From Nitrosomonas communis (lineage in GTDB: Bacteria; Pseudomonadota; Gammaproteobacteria; Burkholderiales; Nitrosomonadaceae): 64,000 nt of DNA. The DNA lies in contig NZ_CP011451.1 of assembly GCF_001007935.1 (NCBI RefSeq), positions 3,286,001 to 3,350,000 of the forward strand. The letters are read 5' to 3'. This document shows positions 35,864-46,031 of the stretch, in pieces. The notes below the pieces were generated by a model. That model made no database searches, had not been told where the DNA came from, and saw only the letters and a program-made list of their open reading frames with translations. Position 1 is the stretch's first letter; each line of letters opens with the position of its first letter. A program made the position numbers and the translations under genes.

Positions 35864-38362
35864 TTGAGTAACTATCGCTTTATTGTGCGCAAGGCCGCAG
35901 TGCTGGGAGCAGGAGTCATGGGAGCGCAGATTGCAGCGCATTTGGTAAACGCTAATATTGAAACACTTTTATTTGAGCTGTCTACTGAAGAATCTGGTGA
36001 TCCTAGTGCGCTTGCTACAAAAGCAATCGAAAAACTGAAAAAACTTGAGCCTGCTCCGCTATCAGTGGCTTCCAAAGCAGCTTGTATTCAGCCGGCCAAT
36101 TATGATCAGCATCTGGGATTACTCACGGACTGTGATCTTGTCATTGAAGCGATCGCTGAGCGTATGGATTGGAAAACCGATCTGTATACCAAGGTTGCGC
36201 CTCATCTTGGTCCGCATACCATTTTTGCCAGTAATACATCCGGTCTATCGATCAATCAATTGGCGCAGGCTTTTCCTGAAGAATTACGTCATCATTTTTG
36301 TGGTATCCATTTTTTTAATCCCCCGCGTTATATGCATTTGGTCGAGATGATTCCTTGCAAGGAAAGCGATGCCGGAATACTTGATAATCTGGAAGCATTT
36401 TTAGTGACTTATCTGGGTAAGGGAGTCATTCGTGCGAAAGATACCCCTAACTTTATCGCTAACCGTGTAGGTGTGTTTTCTATGCTGGCGATTATGCATC
36501 ATGCAAAAGAATTTGGCTTAGGCTTTGATCTGGTTGACAAGTTGACGGGGCCCCTCATTGGTCGCCCCAAGAGTGCTACTTTCCGTACTGCGGATATCGT
36601 AGGCCTGGATATTCTCGCCTATGTCATCAATACTATGCATAAAGCACTGAGCGATGATCCCTGGCATCGCTATTACGTCATCCCCAACTGGCTACAAACC
36701 TTGATCGATCAAGGCGCACTCGGCCAGAAATCAGGCAAAGGAGTTTATCGGAAAGTTAATAAAGAAATTCAGGTACTTGATCTAGCTACCAATACTTATC
36801 ATCTTTCCGAAAGCACATTGGATAGCGAGGTAGAATCGCTACTCAAGCAAAAGAATCCAGTTGAAAAATTTGCAGCTCTGCGACTCAGCGAGCATCCACA
36901 AGCTCAATTTTTGTGGGCAATCCATCGTGATCTGTTCCATTATTGCGCTTTTCATTTATCATCCATCGCAGATAATGCGCGCGATCTGGATCTCGCGATC
37001 CGCTGGGGGTTTGGTTGGAATCAGGGGCCGTTTGAAATCTGGCAGACTGCTGGTTGGAACCAGATTACTGCCTGGATCAATGAAGATATTGCCGCTGGCA
37101 AAAGCATGAGCAACATTCCTCTTCCTACCTGGGTACAAGAGGTAGGGCAAAATGCGGCGCCAGAGGTCCATACCGCGCAAGGCTCCTACGCACCGGCAAA
37201 CCATGCGATGCAACCGCGATCCACATTGCCGGTATATCGCAGACAAGCATTTCCTGATCACTTGGCGGGTGAAGAAAGGGTATATGGTGAAACCATCTTT
37301 GAAACAGATGCAATACGAATGTGGCATACTGGAGATGAAATAGCGATTGTCAGCTTCAAGAGCAAGATGCATACGATCGATATCGAAGTACTCAATGGAT
37401 TGCAGCGGGCAATTGAGGAAGCAGAGCGTCACTGGCGTGCACTCGTGATTTGGCAAACCGAACCTCCTTTCTCGGCAGGTGCTAATCTGCAAAAAGCGAC
37501 AGAGAAACCCAAAAGTGAGGAACCTCCCTCCGCTTTTGATCAATTCGTGAAGAAAGTTAAGAAAACAGCTCAATCGACCATTCTGCAAGCTGCGCGAAGT
37601 CTGGATCTAGCAGATGCATTGATGGCTGGCAAACTCGCAGAAGTAGAAACGCTGATCACGCGCTTCCAGCAGCTATCGCAGCATCTGCGGTACTGCATGA
37701 TTCCAACGGTGGCGGCTGTCGATGGACTTGCTCTAGGAGGAGGCTGTGAGTTTGTAATGCATTGCGATCGAACTGTAGCCACCTTGGAAAGCTATATCGG
37801 TCTGGTTGAGGCAGGGGTGGGCTTGCTACCTGCCGGCGGGGGATGCAAAGAACTGGCATTGAGAGCAGCACGAAATGCAATAGATGATGATCCTTTTCCT
37901 CAACTAAAACATTACTTCCAGACAGTTGCAATGGCTCAACTTGGAAAAAGTGCCGAGGAAGCAAAAAAACTGGGTTATTTACTCCCGGCTGATCCGATCA
38001 TCATGAATCGTTTTGAGCTTCTTTACACAGCAAAAACACAAGCACTTGCATTGACACAGTCAGGTTATCGTCCGCCTTTGATGCCACGCGGGATTCCAGT
38101 AGTGGGATCTACCGGCATTGCGACACTCAAAGGAACATTAGTCAATATGCTAGAGGGGCACTTTATTTCTGAGCATGATTACCTGATCGCCAGCAAAATT
38201 GCTTATGTCATGTGTGGAGGAGATTTGACGCCGGGCAGTCTGGTAGATGAAGAGTGGTTTCTCAAGCTGGAGAGAAAAGCATTCATTGAATTGCTGGCAA
38301 CAGAGAAAACTCAAGCACGTATCGCGCACACCTTGAAAACAGGGAAACCACTCAGAAATTAG
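35864..38362 (+). CDS. 3-hydroxyacyl-CoA dehydrogenase/enoyl-CoA hydratase
   Basis: This 832-residue bifunctional beta-oxidation enzyme has its dehydrogenase first, as in FadN, and not the hydratase-first order of FadB/FadJ. The NAD-binding start is AAVLGAGVMGAQIAAH, and the dehydrogenase has ASNTSGLSI, HFFNPPRYMHLVEMI and PNFIANRVG. The C-terminal hydratase/isomerase has FSAGANL and VAAVDGLALGGGCEF, split by a helical insertion of about 70 residues. Translation starts at TTG after GGAGGGAG. A thiolase gene follows at once, so the pair can run the last three steps of a beta-oxidation cycle. Confidence 0.9.
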   Translation: MSNYRFIVRKAAVLGAGVMGAQIAAHLVNANIETLLFELSTEESGDPSALATKAIEKLKKLEPAPLSVASKAACIQPANYDQHLGLLTDCDLVIEAIAERMDWKTDLYTKVAPHLGPHTIFASNTSGLSINQLAQAFPEELRHHFCGIHFFNPPRYMHLVEMIPCKESDAGILDNLEAFLVTYLGKGVIRAKDTPNFIANRVGVFSMLAIMHHAKEFGLGFDLVDKLTGPLIGRPKSATFRTADIVGLDILAYVINTMHKALSDDPWHRYYVIPNWLQTLIDQGALGQKSGKGVYRKVNKEIQVLDLATNTYHLSESTLDSEVESLLKQKNPVEKFAALRLSEHPQAQFLWAIHRDLFHYCAFHLSSIADNARDLDLAIRWGFGWNQGPFEIWQTAGWNQITAWINEDIAAGKSMSNIPLPTWVQEVGQNAAPEVHTAQGSYAPANHAMQPRSTLPVYRRQAFPDHLAGEERVYGETIFETDAIRMWHTGDEIAIVSFKSKMHTIDIEVLNGLQRAIEEAERHWRALVIWQTEPPFSAGANLQKATEKPKSEEPPSAFDQFVKKVKKTAQSTILQAARSLDLADALMAGKLAEVETLITRFQQLSQHLRYCMIPTVAAVDGLALGGGCEFVMHCDRTVATLESYIGLVEAGVGLLPAGGGCKELALRAARNAIDDDPFPQLKHYFQTVAMAQLGKSAEEAKKLGYLLPADPIIMNRFELLYTAKTQALALTQSGYRPPLMPRGIPVVGSTGIATLKGTLVNMLEGHFISEHDYLIASKIAYVMCGGDLTPGSLVDEEWFLKLERKAFIELLATEKTQARIAHTLKTGKPLRN

Positions 38363-38405
38363 CCATCGTGATGAGATCCTTATTTAAAGATTGATGGAGA
38401 AAAAC

Positions 38406-39605
38406 ATGACCAAACAAACTCAGGATGCCTATATCGTCGCTGCTGCACGTACACCTGTTGGTAAAGCCCCACGCGGTATGTTTAAAAATGTTCGCCCCGA
38501 TGACATGCTTGTCCATGTTCTCCAAGCAGTATTGAAACAGTGTGAAGGACTTGATCCGGTTGCAATCGAAGATGTCATCGTCGGTTGCGCTATGCCGGAG
38601 GCGGAACAAGGAATCAATGTAGCACGTGTAGCATTGTTGCTGGCTGGGCTGCCCAACAGCGTGTCAGGCATGACAGTCAACCGCTTTTGTGCATCCGGAC
38701 TGCAGACAGTGGCATTGGCTGCAAACCGTATTCGCCTCGGGGAAGCAGATGTGATGATTGCGGGTGGCACTGAAAGCATGAGCATGATACCAATGATGGG
38801 TAATAAAGTTGCCCTGAACCCAGCTATGTTCCTGCACGATGAAAATGTAGCCATTGCCTATGGAATGGGCATTACCGGCGAAAAAGTAGCGCAGCGATGG
38901 AAAATCTCTCGTGAGCAACAGGATGAGTTTGCGCTGACGAGCCACACACGAGCCTTAAAAGCCATCGAAACGGGCGAATTCAACCAGGAGATTGCCCCCT
39001 ACCCGATCGAAGAAAAAAGACCGGATTTAACTTCACATGAAGTCGTAACTGTAAAATCTGTGAAAGACACTGATGAAGGACCTCGTGCCGATACCAGTTT
39101 AGAAGCGCTTGCGAAATTGAAATCAGTCTTTGCAGCCAACGGCTCGGTCACGGCAGGAAATAGTTCACAGATGTCTGATGGTGCAGGTGCGGTAGTACTC
39201 ATGAGTGCTACCGCATTACAACGCTTCAATTTAAAACCAATCGGAAGGTTTATTGGATACACAGTTGCAGGCGTTCCACCTGAGATAATGGGAATTGGTC
39301 CAATCAAGGCGATTCCTAAGGTCCTGAAACAAGTGGGTATGAAACTGGACGATCTTGATTGGATTGAGCTGAATGAAGCATTTGCTGCACAAAGTCTCGC
39401 TGTTATTGATGAGTTAGGGCTGGATCGCGCTAAAGTGAATCCTTTGGGAGGGGCTATCGCACTGGGTCATCCACTTGGTGCAACAGGTGCAATCCGTGTC
39501 GCGACACTGCTGCACGGCTTACGTCGGCGCCATCTGAAATATGGCATGGTTACGATGTGTGTAGGTAGTGGAATGGGAGCAGCTGGGGTATTTGAAGCAT
39601 TATGA
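38406..39605 (+). CDS. Acetyl-CoA acyltransferase (thiolase)
   Basis: This 399-residue thiolase cleaves 3-ketoacyl-CoA. The acylated cysteine is in NRFCASGLQT, the catalytic histidine in LGGAIALGHPLGATG and the second cysteine in MVTMCVGSGMGAA. I chose the ATG at 38406 because GGAGA lies just upstream. An earlier ATG at 38391 is in frame. It is 43 bp after the dehydrogenase/hydratase gene and presumably shares its message. Confidence 0.94.
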   Translation: MTKQTQDAYIVAAARTPVGKAPRGMFKNVRPDDMLVHVLQAVLKQCEGLDPVAIEDVIVGCAMPEAEQGINVARVALLLAGLPNSVSGMTVNRFCASGLQTVALAANRIRLGEADVMIAGGTESMSMIPMMGNKVALNPAMFLHDENVAIAYGMGITGEKVAQRWKISREQQDEFALTSHTRALKAIETGEFNQEIAPYPIEEKRPDLTSHEVVTVKSVKDTDEGPRADTSLEALAKLKSVFAANGSVTAGNSSQMSDGAGAVVLMSATALQRFNLKPIGRFIGYTVAGVPPEIMGIGPIKAIPKVLKQVGMKLDDLDWIELNEAFAAQSLAVIDELGLDRAKVNPLGGAIALGHPLGATGAIRVATLLHGLRRRHLKYGMVTMCVGSGMGAAGVFEAL

Positions 39606-39639
39606 CTAGCCTGTAATAAGGTTGTCGTTTCTTTGAGGC

Positions 39640-39743
39640 ATTCCATTTCCAAATTAAACACGACACTCAAGCGAGCCGCAGACAGTATAGAATAATATGG
39701 CAAGGTGAAGCTGATAAAGTCAGGTTTGGTTTAAAAATGGAAT
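39640..39743 (+). repeat. MITE-like repeat, copy D
   Basis: A 104-bp copy starting ATTCCATTTCCAAATTAAA and ending GGTTTAAAAATGGAAT, in the convergent gap between the thiolase gene and a small minus-strand gene. Confidence 0.88.
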
Positions 39744-39769
39744 AAAAAATCAAGAATAAATTTATTTTT

Positions 39770-39943
39770 TTAATACGAGAACGTATTCATTTTTTGTAAT
39801 TTTGCTTTTTTTTGAACGAATTCCACTTTATGGAAATATCCTCCCACAGCTTCCGCGACTCGTCTAAATTCAACAGCAGGAATATCTTGAGGAACTATAA
39901 ATACTTGACTAGCCCCTGATCTAAAATAAACCAGAACTCTCAT
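39770..39943 (-). CDS. Small 57-aa hypothetical protein
   Basis: An ATG preceded by CAGGGAGAG begins a frame of 57 residues: MRVLVYFRSGASQVFIVPQD, then a segment with EFRRVAEAVGGYFHKVEF and a basic tail. The pattern of a short beta strand followed by an amphipathic helix looks like a folded small protein. It lies alone before a long A/T-rich gap. I recognise no family. Confidence 0.5.
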   Translation of the reverse strand: MRVLVYFRSGASQVFIVPQDIPAVEFRRVAEAVGGYFHKVEFVQKKAKLQKMNTFSY

Positions 39944-41024
39944 AATATCTCTCCCTGTAGCTCGTTTTTGTTTAATTCAATATTTCTCTTTGGGGAGAAA
40001 TCCCCGAGTTTTCTCCTCATGGCCAAGATGAATGATGGCTTTTACCGCATTAACCGGGATTGGGTGAGCAACATGTTCAGACACTACCTAAAAAGAATCT
40101 GATGACCTCAGGCATGGCGGTTAGTAGTTACTTAAGTGGTTCACCCCATGATATCTCACAATAATTCTTTATCTCAAGACCGACCTAAGTTTCCTGCTTG
40201 TTTTATTAGAGAATCGACAACTGAACATGAAATAAAATCAATAATAGCCATAGGATAATTTTACTCATCAGGTGAATAATTTTTTTCGCTATAATTTCGC
40301 TGCAATAATCTGCTCACTTATCAATTCAATGATACACTGAGAGGTGAGATTGCTTGCTTTGCAAGTTGAGCTGTTAAGCTAGCACATTTCTGATTAGCCA
40401 TACTATAATCAATAGATGTAAAAGATGTTCTCCTTGAGCGAATTCAACCTTGCCTTATCTCTATCAACCGTTCTGTACTCCTAATATATCCTCATCTGGC
40501 AGTCTTTTTGGCTTATAAAAACGGTGATAACTCGCGATCCAACTCAAATTGTTAAATATCAATGATGAAAGATTAAATTAAAATCGGCAGCGATTAAATA
40601 CGTACAAACACGTAAGGATTAACCCTTATATGACATACTTTTTAACTGAGATCGAACCTGAGAAATCAGCATTAATATATAATTGATTTCATTCATCTAT
40701 TTTGGTTTTATCCAAAACAGGGAACATTTATGGTATTTGTGAATCTTAAGGCGATAATAATATTAATATTGGCACCCATCCTATGCAAGTTGAGAAAATA
40801 GCTCATAAAAATATTGATAAATAATAACTTATAACCAGATAGACGTACTCATCATAATGTCTTTTCGGTCATTATCTTATTGACTATTAAGAGCAGGCAT
40901 TGCCGGTCATTAGGTTTGTTCGCACATTAAAACCTTCAACTAAAAGATGAGTAATATCGTGATTAACTATCATTGCATGCTATTGAAGGCCTAAATTTAA
41001 TGAAGTGTAACCAATAAACGCGTA
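39944..41024. other. Long A/T-rich intergenic region
   Basis: About 1.1 kb with no convincing gene. A 5-bp hairpin with a GAAA loop (GGGGAGAAATCCCC at about 39997) lies just upstream of the 57-aa gene start. A possible 23-codon hydrophobic frame lies at 40730-40801. The rest shows nothing I can name. Confidence 0.4.
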
Positions 41025-41127
41025 ATTCCATTTCTAAATTAAACCTGACTTTGTCGACTTCACCTTGCCGTATCATTGATACTGTCTGCAGCTCGTCTTT
41101 GCGCCATTTTTGATTTAGAAATGGAAT
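41025..41127 (-). repeat. MITE-like repeat, copy E
   Basis: A 103-bp copy starting ATTCCATTTCTAAATTAAA and ending TTTGATTTAGAAATGGAAT. It is inverted relative to copy B (CTTCACCTTGCCGTAT in the middle). It lies about 175 bp upstream of ettA. Confidence 0.88.
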
Positions 41128-41302
41128 AATAATCAAATTAACTACCGGGAAATGGGCTGGTAAAATATACAATTTTCCAGCCTAGGTGCGAAAGCAAAGT
41201 TCATTATTCGGTATCAGGCTAACCAGCACAACAAAAAAAGCCCAAATTTTAGAGTAACGATTAAATACAAATTCCTAATCATCCCTATCTTTCCTTTACT
41301 TT

Positions 41303-42967
41303 ATGACTCAATATGTTTTAACCATGAATCGTTTAAGCAAGGTTGTTCCACCTAAGCGCACGATTCTTAAAGATATTTCACTCAGTTTCTTTCCCGGTGC
41401 AAAAATAGGGTTACTAGGCCTAAATGGCTCAGGCAAATCCACGTTATTAAAAATTATGGCTGGTGCAGACAAGGATTTTGAAGGTGAAATTACGCCAATG
41501 CCTCATCTCAAGATTGGGCATTTACCGCAGGAACCCCAACTCAATCCGGAACAGACTGTACGTGAAGCCGTTCAGGAAGGGTTAGGTGATATATTCAGCG
41601 CTCAACAGAAATTGGAAGAAATTTACGCAGCTTATGCTGAACCAGATGCAGATTTTGATGCGCTGGCTGCAGAGCAGACACGGCTGGAAGCCATCATTGC
41701 AACAAGTGGGGGTGATACTGTCCAGCAAATGGAAGTAGCCGCTGATGCGTTGCGTCTGCCTGAATGGGACGCTGTCATAAACACTCTTTCTGGTGGTGAG
41801 AAACGGCGTGTAGCACTGTGCAGGCTGCTGTTATCGAAACCGGACATGTTATTGCTTGATGAACCTACCAACCACCTTGATGCTGAATCTGTAGAGTGGT
41901 TGGAACAATTTCTAGTGCGTTTTCCTGGTACGGTAGTCGCTGTAACGCACGATCGCTATTTCTTGGATAATGCCGCGGAATGGATACTGGAACTTGATCG
42001 TGGCCAGGGCATTCCCTGGAAAGGCAATTATTCAAGCTGGTTAGATCAGAAAAGAGTCCGCCTCAAACAGGAGGAATCTTCTGAATCTGTCCGGCAGAAA
42101 GCGCTCAAAAAGGAGCTGGAGTGGGTACGACAAAATCCTAAGGGACGGCAGGCCAAATCTAAAGCGCGGATTGCCCGTTTTGAAGAGCTCAACTCCCAGG
42201 AATATCAAAAGCGCAACGAAACACAGGAAATCTTTATTCCGGTGTCCGACAGACTAGGTAATGAAGTCATTGAATTCAATAATGTCTCCAAAGCATTTGG
42301 TGATCGATTGCTGATTGATAATTTGAGCTTCAAAATACCCCCTGGCGCGATTGTCGGTATCATTGGCCCCAATGGCGCGGGTAAATCAACGTTATTTCGC
42401 ATGATTATCGGTCGTGAGCAACCTGATACGGGGGAAATCAATCTCGGCAACACGGTCAAAATCGCTTATGTTGATCAGTCGCGTGATATCCTCGATAGCA
42501 ATAAGACTGTCTTTGAAGCCGTATCAGATGGGAACGATATCCTCACGGTCGGCAAATATGAAACGCCATCTCGTGCTTATATTGGCCGCTTCAATTTCAA
42601 AGGACCTGATCAGCAGAAAATGGTCGGACAGCTTTCAGGAGGGGAACGGGGACGTTTACATTTAGCCAAGACACTGATTTCTGGCGGCAACGTTCTGCTG
42701 CTTGATGAGCCATCGAATGATCTCGATGTAGAGACATTGCGCGCGTTGGAAGATGCGCTGTTGGAATTTGCAGGCTGCGTGCTGGTTATTTCGCACGATC
42801 GCTGGTTTCTGGATCGTATTGCGACGCATATTCTGGCGTTTGAAGGCAATTCTCAAGTCACCTTTTATGCCGGTAATTATCAGGAGTATGAAGCAGATAA
42901 ACGCCAACGATTGGGTGAAGAAGGCGCAAAACCGAAACGGATCAGATATAAACCGATTACGCGCTAA
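41303..42967 (+). CDS. ettA: EttA, ABC-F translational throttle
   Basis: This 554-residue ABC-F protein binds the ribosomal E site and gates entry into elongation according to the ATP/ADP ratio. It has two ATPase domains in tandem. The first has GLNGSGKSTLL and LSGGEKRRVALC, and the second GPNGAGKSTLF and LSGGERGRLHLA. EttA-type start (MTQYVLTMNRLSKVVPPKR), arm and linker regions are present, and there are no membrane segments. Confidence 0.95.
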   Translation: MTQYVLTMNRLSKVVPPKRTILKDISLSFFPGAKIGLLGLNGSGKSTLLKIMAGADKDFEGEITPMPHLKIGHLPQEPQLNPEQTVREAVQEGLGDIFSAQQKLEEIYAAYAEPDADFDALAAEQTRLEAIIATSGGDTVQQMEVAADALRLPEWDAVINTLSGGEKRRVALCRLLLSKPDMLLLDEPTNHLDAESVEWLEQFLVRFPGTVVAVTHDRYFLDNAAEWILELDRGQGIPWKGNYSSWLDQKRVRLKQEESSESVRQKALKKELEWVRQNPKGRQAKSKARIARFEELNSQEYQKRNETQEIFIPVSDRLGNEVIEFNNVSKAFGDRLLIDNLSFKIPPGAIVGIIGPNGAGKSTLFRMIIGREQPDTGEINLGNTVKIAYVDQSRDILDSNKTVFEAVSDGNDILTVGKYETPSRAYIGRFNFKGPDQQKMVGQLSGGERGRLHLAKTLISGGNVLLLDEPSNDLDVETLRALEDALLEFAGCVLVISHDRWFLDRIATHILAFEGNSQVTFYAGNYQEYEADKRQRLGEEGAKPKRIRYKPITR

Positions 42968-43149
42968 CAAAGCCTCGCATAGTTGCCTACATGCACATTG
43001 CTACATTAGATAGTACTCGTAGTTTCGCTTATTTATCAGCATGTGGCTACGGTAAAACTTCGTTTGCCCGTTTTCCAGACGCCGTCTATCTTGCGTAGCA
43101 ACTTATTCAGTACTTTTCTGGCTAGACCATTGACTCTGGTTATCAAGTT

Positions 43150-43932
43150 ATGTCCTCTGCACTCAAAATCTGGACGTTACTCACCGGAAGCATACGCTAT
43201 GAGAAAACTATTTCAACGCGTAATCGTGGTCAGGGGCAGTGGATTGAAGCACCTATTCTGGCTTATCTGATTGAGACATCCAATGGACGCATCCTATATG
43301 ACGTAGGGTGCGACTACCGGAAATTGACCAACCCTGCTCTTCGCACCCGCTATTTTACTTCCCTGCCCTCTTCTATAGAAACGCCCAGAATGCAAGCAAA
43401 CCAGCGTATTCCACACTATCTTGAACGATTAGGTTTGACGTCTTCCGATATTGATTTAGTATTTATCAGCCATTTGCATTTCGATCATGCAGGTGGTTTG
43501 TGTGATCTGCCTGGATGCGAGGTTCACATCCATCGGGATGAGTTGACAGCAGCCAAGAGTAGATTAGATAGCGGAGTATTCGCAGATGAGCTGGTTAAAT
43601 CGGATCAGTGGTATGTACAAACAAGTGAATACGAAGTTGCGCCAGGAGTACAGGCTATTACCACACCTGGTCACACTGCAGGGCACATGTCACTGCTCAT
43701 CCAATTGCCCAAAGGCCGCCCCGTCATTCTTTGTGGTGATGCAGCCGATCTGAATGAGAATTTATCCGATGAGATTGCACCTGGCTGCTGCTGGCAGGAT
43801 AATGTAGAGCAGGCACTGGCCAGTATCCGCAAGCTTAAATCAATTGCTCTCATCGAGAACGCGCAGCTCTGGCCCAACCATGACCTTGCTTTTTTTAAAA
43901 CCTTGCCTGAGTTTCCACTATGGCGCGACTAA
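43150..43932 (+). CDS. AHL-lactonase-like metallo-beta-lactamase-fold hydrolase
   Basis: This 260-residue enzyme has the zinc-binding motif HLHFDHAGG followed by histidine in TPGHTAGHMS, aspartate in CGDAADL and a late histidine in PNHD. The N-terminal segment and overall pattern resemble the AiiA/AttM family of N-acyl-homoserine lactone lactonases. Substrate specificity cannot be read from the sequence, and other lactones are possible. There is no signal peptide. It lies 180 bp after ettA on the same strand. Confidence 0.8.
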   Translation: MSSALKIWTLLTGSIRYEKTISTRNRGQGQWIEAPILAYLIETSNGRILYDVGCDYRKLTNPALRTRYFTSLPSSIETPRMQANQRIPHYLERLGLTSSDIDLVFISHLHFDHAGGLCDLPGCEVHIHRDELTAAKSRLDSGVFADELVKSDQWYVQTSEYEVAPGVQAITTPGHTAGHMSLLIQLPKGRPVILCGDAADLNENLSDEIAPGCCWQDNVEQALASIRKLKSIALIENAQLWPNHDLAFFKTLPEFPLWRD

Positions 43933-44004
43933 TAAGTCTGCCCCTATCATCACCCGTTTATCCGCTACTACTTTATAATTTTACTCATGCTCGAATTGCT
44001 TATT

Positions 44005-44105
44005 ATTTCATTTCCAAATCAAAAAAGACGCAAAGGTGGGCCGTAGACAGTATCAATAATACGGCAGGGAAAAGCCGACAAAGTCAGTTTTGATGTAAGC
44101 ATGCA
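44005..44105 (+). repeat. MITE-like repeat, copy F
   Basis: The copy starts ATTTCATTTCCAAATCAAA and has the inner GACAGTATCAATAATACGGCA and GCCGACAAAGTCAG. The right terminus has decayed (TGATGTAAGCATGCAAT). It lies between the lactonase-like gene and rimO. Confidence 0.8.
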
Positions 44106-44180
44106 ATATGTTGTTATCTTTAATTACCCTGCTATTTTTATAACTTTAATCAGGTGATCTTCACCTTTAGCAATCAATAA

Positions 44181-45503
44181 ATGAATATGCGTAATAAAAT
44201 CCCACGTGTTGGTTTCGTTTCGCTTGGTTGTCCCAAGGCAACTGTTGATTCCGAGCGCATCCTGACGCGTCTGCGGACAGAAGGCTATCTTATTTCACCC
44301 AACTATGAAGATTCAGATTTAGTCGTGGTCAATACTTGTGGCTTTATCGACAGTGCCATTGCTGAATCGCTCGACGCAATTGGTGAAGCGCTCACCGAAA
44401 ACGGTAAAGTCATTGTCACTGGTTGCCTTGGCGCGAAAGGGGATGTGGTGAAGCAAGCCCACCCCAATGTATTGTCTGTCACAGGCCCGCAGGCAACTGA
44501 TGAAGTCATGGAAGCCATTCATGCATATTTACCGAAATTGCACGATCCTTATGTTGATCTAGTACCCCCACAGGGGATAAGGCTGACACCTAAACATTAT
44601 GCCTATCTAAAAATTTCCGAGGGCTGCAACCACCGCTGTACCTTCTGCATTATTCCCAGTATGCGTGGCAATCTGGTCAGTCGTCCAGTAGGTGATATCA
44701 TGCAGGAAGCACAAAGCCTGGTGGATGCTGGTGTCAAGGAATTATTGGTTATTTCACAGGATACTAGCGCCTATGGGGTTGATCTGAAATACCGCAGTGG
44801 TTTCTGGAAAGGTAAATTTGTTAAATCGCGGATCACTGAACTTGCCCAAACTATGGGTGAATTGGGCGTATGGATACGCTTGCATTATGTCTATCCCTAT
44901 CCTCATGTCGACGAGCTCATTCCGCTGATGGCAGAGGGTAAGATCGTTCCCTACCTGGATATCCCCTTTCAGCATGCAAATGCGCGTATTCTAAAGCTTA
45001 TGAAACGCCCTGCGGATAGTGAGGATGTGCTTAGCCGTATCCAACAATGGCGCACGATTTGCCCTGATCTCACATTGCGCAGTACGTTTATCGTTGGTTT
45101 CCCGGGGGAGACAGAACAAGAATTTGAAGAACTACTGGATTTTCTTAAGGCAGCTCAACTGGATCGCGTCGGTGCATTCATGTATTCTCCAGTTGACGGT
45201 GCAGTCGCCAATAGTTTACCCAATCCTATTTCACCCGAATTGCAGCAGGAACGTTTAGCACGTTTGATGGCGTTACAGGAAAAAATCAGCGCACAACGGC
45301 TTGCACAGAAAGTAGGCAAAACTATCCAAGTGCTGGTTGATGAGGCTGATAAGCAAGGTGCGGTTGCCCGCAGCTATGCGGATGCACCGGAAATCGATGG
45401 GCTGGTTTATATAGAGAATGGCCAGTCATTAAAACAGGGGAACGTCATAACCGTACGCGTCACACATTCTGACGAACATGATCTTTGGGCGGAAATCATT
45501 TGA
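44181..45503 (+). CDS. rimO: Ribosomal S12 methylthiotransferase RimO
   Basis: This 440-residue radical-SAM enzyme adds a methylthio group to an aspartate of ribosomal protein S12. The N-terminal UPF0004 domain has [18 protein letters not shown] with conserved cysteines. The radical-SAM cluster motif is [11 protein letters not shown], and a TRAM domain ([20 protein letters not shown]) closes the protein. An ATG two codons on (44187) is an equally possible start. Confidence 0.96.
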   Translation: MNMRNKIPRVGFVSLGCPKATVDSERILTRLRTEGYLISPNYEDSDLVVVNTCGFIDSAIAESLDAIGEALTENGKVIVTGCLGAKGDVVKQAHPNVLSVTGPQATDEVMEAIHAYLPKLHDPYVDLVPPQGIRLTPKHYAYLKISEGCNHRCTFCIIPSMRGNLVSRPVGDIMQEAQSLVDAGVKELLVISQDTSAYGVDLKYRSGFWKGKFVKSRITELAQTMGELGVWIRLHYVYPYPHVDELIPLMAEGKIVPYLDIPFQHANARILKLMKRPADSEDVLSRIQQWRTICPDLTLRSTFIVGFPGETEQEFEELLDFLKAAQLDRVGAFMYSPVDGAVANSLPNPISPELQQERLARLMALQEKISAQRLAQKVGKTIQVLVDEADKQGAVARSYADAPEIDGLVYIENGQSLKQGNVITVRVTHSDEHDLWAEII

Positions 45504-45544
45504 TAGATCAGCATTAGCTGTTATTTTTGTTTAAGGAGGACAAT

Positions 45545-46003
45545 TTGGAACTTATCCTATGGCGCCATGCGGAAGCAGATGATGGATTCCCTGATGCCGC
45601 ACGCAAACTGACTGAGAAAGGAGTGCAGCAGGCTCGCAATATAGCTCAATGGCTTAAACCAAGATTACCCAAGAACACGCGCATTCTGGTCAGTCCCGCA
45701 AAACGAACTCAGCAAACGGCTTTGGCACTGAGCAATAATTTTGAAACAACGCTGGAAGTAGGAACCAGTACTACTGCCGATAGAGTACTCGCCGCGGCTA
45801 GCTGGCCTTACGAGGAAGGTACCATCCTGATAGTTGGCCATCAACCTACCTTGGGCAATGTTGCAGCTTCATTGATCTGCCCTGACCGTACCGGCTTTAG
45901 CATCAAAAAAGGAGCCATCTGGTGGTTTAGCTATAAACAAAATGCCGATACTGAAAATACCATCTTGCGTGCTGTTATCTCTCCCGATATAGTGAAAACA
46001 TAA
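45545..46003 (+). CDS. sixA: Phosphohistidine phosphatase SixA
   Basis: This small histidine-phosphatase-superfamily protein (152 residues) starts at a TTG at 45545, seven bases after AAGGAGGA. An upstream TTG at 45527 would include that site. The catalytic RHA motif is LILWRHAEADDG and the second histidine is in ILIVGHQPTLG. SixA removes phosphate from phosphohistidine proteins such as HPt domains and NPr. Confidence 0.9.
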   Translation: MELILWRHAEADDGFPDAARKLTEKGVQQARNIAQWLKPRLPKNTRILVSPAKRTQQTALALSNNFETTLEVGTSTTADRVLAAASWPYEEGTILIVGHQPTLGNVAASLICPDRTGFSIKKGAIWWFSYKQNADTENTILRAVISPDIVKT

Positions 46004-46031
46004 CCATGCATTTTCTCGCTGGAATTAAGCC

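Noticed and set aside
40963..41172. 69-codon minus-strand frame upstream of ettA
   Set aside because: Most of it reads through repeat copy E and it has no independent support.
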